Below, piece after piece: positions 59,496 through 64,000 of a DNA stretch of 64,000 nt (position 1 is its first letter; each line of letters opens with the position of its first letter). The notes under the pieces are model-generated. The model did not search any database. It saw only the letters and a list, made by a program, of their open reading frames with translations, and was not told where the DNA came from. Location: NCBI RefSeq assembly GCF_902167145.1, contig NC_050102.1, positions 1,612,001-1,676,000 on the forward strand, given 5' to 3'. Both the position numbers and the translations under genes were made by a program. Origin of the DNA: Zea mays (lineage: Eukaryota; Streptophyta; Magnoliopsida; Poales; Poaceae).

Positions 59496-60071
59496 GGAAC
59501 TAGGGTTATGGATCTGAGTTACCCGGTTCACAAATGCGCAGATCCGAGCGGGGGAGAGCCGGAGAGGATCTCCGATGAGCGACGATCGATCCAAGCGGAG
59601 GCGGAGAGCTGGAGACCGCAGACCGGAGGCGGAGATGGAGACTGCAGACCGGAGCGCTTAGCGGAGGCGGAGGCAACGAGGGAGAGGAGAGTTCGCTGGT
59701 CGCCGCCGAATCGCCCGCGGCTGAGAGAGAGCGAGTGAGGCAGTGAGCGAGTTAGGGTTTGAGTGTTGCGGCTGCGCGGCTGGGGGCTGGGGTGGTTTAC
59801 ACGTGGACGCGGTGGGGCGGTGCGGCTCCGCGCCTGGGCCACGCGCGCTGGCAAATGGGCCGTGCCGAGGCCGTGCCAGCCCAGTTAGTCGTGTCGTGCC
59901 TGGGCCGACACTACGGGCCCAATTGGTGGCCCAGACACGGCACTATGTACGGGCCGTGCCCGGCACTGGCACTAAAAGGAACGAGCTGTGTCGTGCCTGG
60001 GCCGTGCTTTTTAGTGTCATGCCTGGGCCGGCCCACCGTGTTAGTGCCATTTGGCCATCTATAATGCTGTA

Positions 60072-60110
60072 ATGGCGTCGTCGCCCAAGAAGAAGAAGGT
60101 GGGGTACAGA
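60072..60110 (+). pseudogene. Remnant of a third monooxygenase copy: start codon region
   Basis: atggcgtcgtcgcccaagaag at 60072 matches the first seven codons of copy 2 (60296) with one difference. It continues aagaaggtggggta where copy 2 has gtctgcgtggtggg. Similarity stops within about 40 bp. Together with 56393-56463 it shows that a further gene copy existed and was split by the hAT element. Confidence 0.6.
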
Positions 60111-60177
60111 GCTACGACATTTTATATTGACGAGCTTATACATATTGATTGAGGACATTATAGTATATATTATTGAA

Positions 60178-60195
60178 GACTTTATTATATATTGA
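60178..60195 (+). promoter_or_regulatory. Possible TATA box of monooxygenase copy 2
   Basis: tttattatatattgac, about 105 bp before the ATG at 60296; other TATA-like runs lie at 60140-60165, so the exact box is uncertain. Confidence 0.35.
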
Positions 60196-60295
60196 CGAGG
60201 AGCTTGCAGAATCGAAGTAGGATTTGCAATTGCAGCCAGCCAATATCAGACGAGCAGCGTGTTTGCAGCTCCATCGGCTCGGCGGAAGAGGCGAG

Positions 60296-61927
60296 ATGGC
60301 GTCGTCGTCCAAGAAGGTCTGCGTGGTGGGCGCCGGCGTCTCGGGTCTGGTCTCCGCCCGCGAGTTGCGCCGGGAGGGCCACGACGTGACGGTCATGGAG
60401 CAGAGCGGCGGCATTGGCGGGCAGTGGCTGTACGACCCGAGGACCGACGCCGACGACGCCCTCGGCGCGCACAGCAGCATCTACGCCTCTCTCCGGCTCA
60501 ACACGCCCAGGGAGAGTACGGGCTTCTCCGACTTTCCCTTTGCCTACCCCAGCAACGACGACGGTGCCGGCGACGGCCGGCGGTACCCGGGGCACGCCGA
60601 GTTCCTGAGGTACATCAGGCGCTTCTGCGACGCGTTCGGGCTCATGGACGCCGTCAGGCTCAACACCAAGGTCCTGCACGTCGCCCCGTTGGCGCCGCGC
60701 AGCCACGGCGACGGCGTGACGCGGTGGACGGTGAGGTGCTCGTCGAGACTTGGTGACTGTCAGGACGAGGCGGTCACCACGGAGGAGACGTTCGATGCCG
60801 TCGTCGTCGCCGTCGGCCAATTCACCCAGCCAAGGCTCCCCGCAATCAATGGTGGGTTCCGAACGGTCATTACATACATACATATCAATGAATGATTGAG
60901 ATCTGAATCTGAGATCTTGGTCAACTGAGCTGCTGCTGCTGCTATTATTTATAGGCATGGACAAGTGGAGCAGGAGGCAGCTGCACTCCCGCTCGTATCG
61001 GGTCCCGGACTCCTTCGAAAACCAAGTGGTGGTGGTCGTGGGATGCCAGGCGAGCGGCGTGGACATCGCGCTGGAGCTCCGCACGGTGGCGAGAGACGTG
61101 CACATCAGCGTCAAGTCCGTGGACGACGACGTCGCCGTGTCCCCCGGCATGAGGAAAGCTGTGTCCAGGCACCACAACCTGCACCTCCACGTCCAGGCAA
61201 GTTTCTGCTGTGGCTTGTTCGTGGATATCTATAATAGTCCGGAGGATCGACAAGAATGCATGTGTTTATGTAGATCGATAGCTTGTGCGAGGACGGGCAT
61301 GTGGTGTTCGCCGATGGCTCCTCGGTGGTCGCCGACGCCATCGTCTACTGCACCGGGTGAGCGCGCGACAAGTCTTTATCAAATGTTCCATCTTTTTCAG
61401 CTCTTACTAATATATACGATCATATAAATCCGCCATGCATGGCACGCAAATGTATGAATTGAAGGTACGTCTACTCGTTCCCGTTCCTGGACACGGGAGG
61501 CCTGGTCACCGTGGACGACAGCTGCGTCGGCCCGCTGTTCGAGCACACGTTCCCGCCGGCGCTGGCGCCGGCGCTGTCCTTCGTGGGCGTACCAAAGAAG
61601 GTGGTGGTGCCGCGGTTCTTCGAGGCGCAGGCGAGGTGGGTTGCGCAGGTGCTGTCTGGCCGAAGGTCGCTGCCGCCGGAGGCCGAGATGCTGCGCTCAG
61701 CGGAGGAGAACAACCGCGCGAGGGGGAAGCACCTGGCGCACGACATCCTCGACGACTATGACTACTGCGACGACTTCGGGGAGAAGCACTGTGGGTTCCC
61801 GCGGCTGGAGGGCTGGAAGAAGGAGCTCCGTTGGTCGTCCCTCGCGAGGAGACACGACAGCACGGAGAGCTTCCGTGACGTCTACCACGACGACAGCAAC
61901 TTGATTCGGGAGGGCTTTCAAGCATAG
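60296..61927 (+). CDS. Flavin-containing monooxygenase, FMO GS-OX-like (copy 2)
   Basis: Four exons: 60296-60851, 60955-61196, 61274-61356, 61465-61927, giving 447 residues. Introns 1 and 3 are GT-AG; intron 2 is GC-AG with a strong donor CAG|GCAAGT. The FAD motif GAGVSG is at residues 12-17 and the NADPH motif GCQASG at 215-220, both of standard form. The order of motifs and exon 3 length (83 bp) match copy 1 exactly. Expected activity is FAD- and NADPH-dependent oxygenation of a sulfur- or nitrogen-containing small molecule in the cytosol; glucosinolates, the known substrates of the Brassicaceae members, do not occur in grasses, so the substrate is open. The start is the first ATG after the TATA-like region, in the context gcgagATGGC. 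Confidence 0.88.
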
Positions 61928-64000
61928 GGGCTCAGGCTCGCAGCACAAAATTCTTATTCCCTCCGTTCTTTTTTTTTTGAAGTTTTAGTTTAAAATAAAC
62001 TGTCCGACAATAAATATTCGAGAACGAAAATATTATTTCTTAAATCTATAATGGAGCGAGAAAAATAAAATGGCCTTTAAGATCAAAGAAAAATTTGTTT
62101 TGTTGGAAACAAAACAATTTCATTGAGAAGACATACTTGCACGATATTATAAGCTCTATTATTAGGATACAAAGAGCTAAGGCTATTTACAACAGAACCC
62201 AAACGGACACGCGCATATGCATTTTATGCGATAATGAGCCACTCAACAGAGCGCGGACGAAAACATAGAAAATATGTGCTCACGCTCCGTGTACCCAAAA
62301 ATCCGTGGACTTTAAGGGTCTAATATTAAATCAAATTTTAATATTTTCTCTAACATTACATCAGATTCTAATATTTTAAAAATTCATAATTATCCCAAAA
62401 AATATTCAGATAAGTTTTTTTTCTAAAAGATCTATAGTTTTTATGATGTTTAGTTGACCTCCTTGAACTATCAAAGTCTAATTTACTCCTCTTATTGTTG
62501 GTGGTGTGGGGGCCATGTAGGATGACTAACGTGGCACCATATAAGATGGTTGACATGGCGCCACCTGGGCCAAAACCATTGAAGGCAAATTGGATGGTTT
62601 TAAAAGTTAGATGAGCCAAAAATCTAGTTTGTTGGTTCAAAGAGATAAATTGGACTCACACAATAGTTGAGGTAGGTTGATGAACTTTTCACAAAAAAGA
62701 GTAGAGGATTTTGGCTAAGAATTTAAATGGGATTTGATGCTACATAGATTAGAAAGGATTTTGGATTTGAATAAAGTTGGTTTCAAAACGTTTGATTTTT
62801 TCAGTTATTTTGAAAATCATTTAGAAATATTTGGAACTTTGAAACTATGAATCAAATTTTTCAATATGTTATAAACTTGTTTGTGAGATATAATTGAATC
62901 TAGTTTTTAGATGGACCAAAACTATCTAATTTTTAAATTCACCTTCCAAACGTAACCATAATACAAAGCATGAATACAACAAACAATTTAAAGTAATTTC
63001 TAAAGATATATGGATAAAACTTTGTACCAGGTGATAATGGGAGCAATCCTTATAGGTGGGGCTCTATGTCATTAGGGACGACAACTTCAAATTTTTGAAT
63101 TTATGATGTTTACTAGTTGCCAATTATGACATGGTAAAGACGTAAAGTAGTTCACGCTAAATAGAATTGAACTATTAGTGTCAAACATCTCATTTTTATC
63201 ACTAAGCTATACTTCTTTCAACAAAGTTTCGTAAACTATACTACTTTAGCGACAATTTCAATGGTTGCTTATCATATTCATCATAAAAGGTCATATACGT
63301 AATGTATTGTAGTGTATGAAAGTAAAGTGATATTTTCTTGTTATGGATCTGTTACAATTAAATATGGTGCCAAAATTAAGTTATCGGAAGATAAATGGTT
63401 AAATAATGCAACCTATGAGAACAATATCCTTGTATACAAACATCACTCAACACAAAACAAGCCATGGATAAGGGATCTTGTAGGGACAAAATAAATATTG
63501 AACGCATGGTTTTGACTCACCGCGACTTTGTGCTAACACCAAAGTTAGATGGATTTCGTTAGAATTTCATCCTAAATGAGCATTTATTAGTAAAATCTAA
63601 CCATGTTGTTCTAGACCCCCTTTAACAAATGACCAAAAAAGAAGGTGCCACTCAAAATCAAAATCTTCGTTTGGTACCATATAATGTTTGATACTATTAC
63701 TAATGGGTAATCTTGCTGGCGCAACTACCAATGCAGCAAGAATGGGTGATCTTATCACTAAGATGAGATAATTAATTATTAATTTTTAGAATGAAAAAAT
63801 CTACTTAATCTCTTTTGACTATTGCTGGTTGCTTACTTCACCTTCTTACTTATAAAACCGTTTGTTCCGCCCATAAATTATTGAAATGTCTCAATAACCC
63901 TCTGGGTAGTTTTTAAGGTGATTTCGCTGATGTGGCATATTTAAAAGTTTACATAACCCCAAAAAAAATCAAGGGTTCATAACATAACCCGGTCAATTAC
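61928..64000. other. Intergenic, AT-rich, no gene seen
   Basis: 3' flank of monooxygenase copy 2. A possible decayed Stowaway MITE lies at about 61961-62055 (ccctccgttc at the left, tataatggagcgag at the right). The remainder contains only short frames without recognisable motifs, including 63312-63494. Confidence 0.5.

Larger units (their letters stand above)
56464..60063 (-). mobile_element. hAT DNA transposon (3.6 kb), defective
   Basis: Perfect 13-bp terminal inverted repeats tatagatggccaa / ttggccatctata lie at 56464-56476 and 60051-60063. The flanking 8-bp sequences atgccata and atgctgta match at six of eight positions, as an aged hAT target duplication would. Subterminal regions of 200-250 bp on each side are dense in cgtgcc/ggcacg motifs, probably transposase sites. 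The transposase gene lies on the minus strand (57009-58797) and lacks its central catalytic part. It inserted into the start region of a third monooxygenase copy. Confidence 0.85.

Noticed and set aside
63312..63494. Short open frame near the right edge
   Set aside because: Sixty codons, no ATG context or motif of note, AT-rich region.

Overview
The window is plant nuclear DNA, almost certainly maize or a very close relative (inference). The reasons are a Sirevirus (Opie/Ji-type copia) with its typical LTR ends, nested Ty3/gypsy elements, grass-type Stowaway, Tourist, CACTA and hAT elements, and only a few intron-containing host genes. I see three host gene units: a JmjC histone demethylase (8661-11713, seven exons, + strand) and two tandem flavin-dependent monooxygenase paralogues (49817-51469 and 60296-61927, + strand). 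There is also a short broken 5' remnant of a third monooxygenase copy at 56393-56463 / 60072-60110. I saw no rRNA, tRNA gene or CRISPR array.

Layout. 1-6178 is the 5' part of a minus-strand Sirevirus, cut by the window edge and inserted into an LTR fragment (6179-6648) of the same family as the large element further right. 6649-8400 holds a decayed gypsy LTR and a Stowaway MITE upstream of the demethylase gene. 13031-48590 is a stack of nested LTR elements. A relic gypsy LTR (13031-13387 and 47115-47707) was split by a Tat-lineage gypsy element (13388-47109, TSD catag). That element was split by a Tekay-like chromovirus (14928-34883, TSD gcctc). The chromovirus 3' LTR was split by a large minus-strand non-autonomous LTR element (23629-33976, TSD gctgg). 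The Tat element carries an archaeal-type second RNase H and a long antisense gene. I can see a 75-bp phase-2 intron in that antisense gene, and it is interrupted in phase by a 991-bp CACTA element.

49080-61930 is the monooxygenase cluster. The two intact genes share two intron positions, including a GC-AG intron. Between them lie a decayed minus-strand LTR element (about 51940-56282) carrying two adjacent Tourist MITEs, and a 3.6-kb hAT element (56464-60063). The hAT element landed at the start of the third monooxygenase copy and has itself lost the catalytic middle of its transposase. 61928-64000 is AT-rich with no gene seen.

How the parts relate. The transposon genes are mostly broken. The Tat element and its antisense gene have ten in-frame stops, all TAG and all explainable by C-to-T change at CAG/CTG (CHG) sites, the pattern expected of long-methylated DNA. 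The host genes are intact: the demethylase would act on chromatin in the nucleus, and the monooxygenases are FAD/NADPH enzymes of unknown substrate. Family and clade calls come from motifs read by eye; no database search was run.
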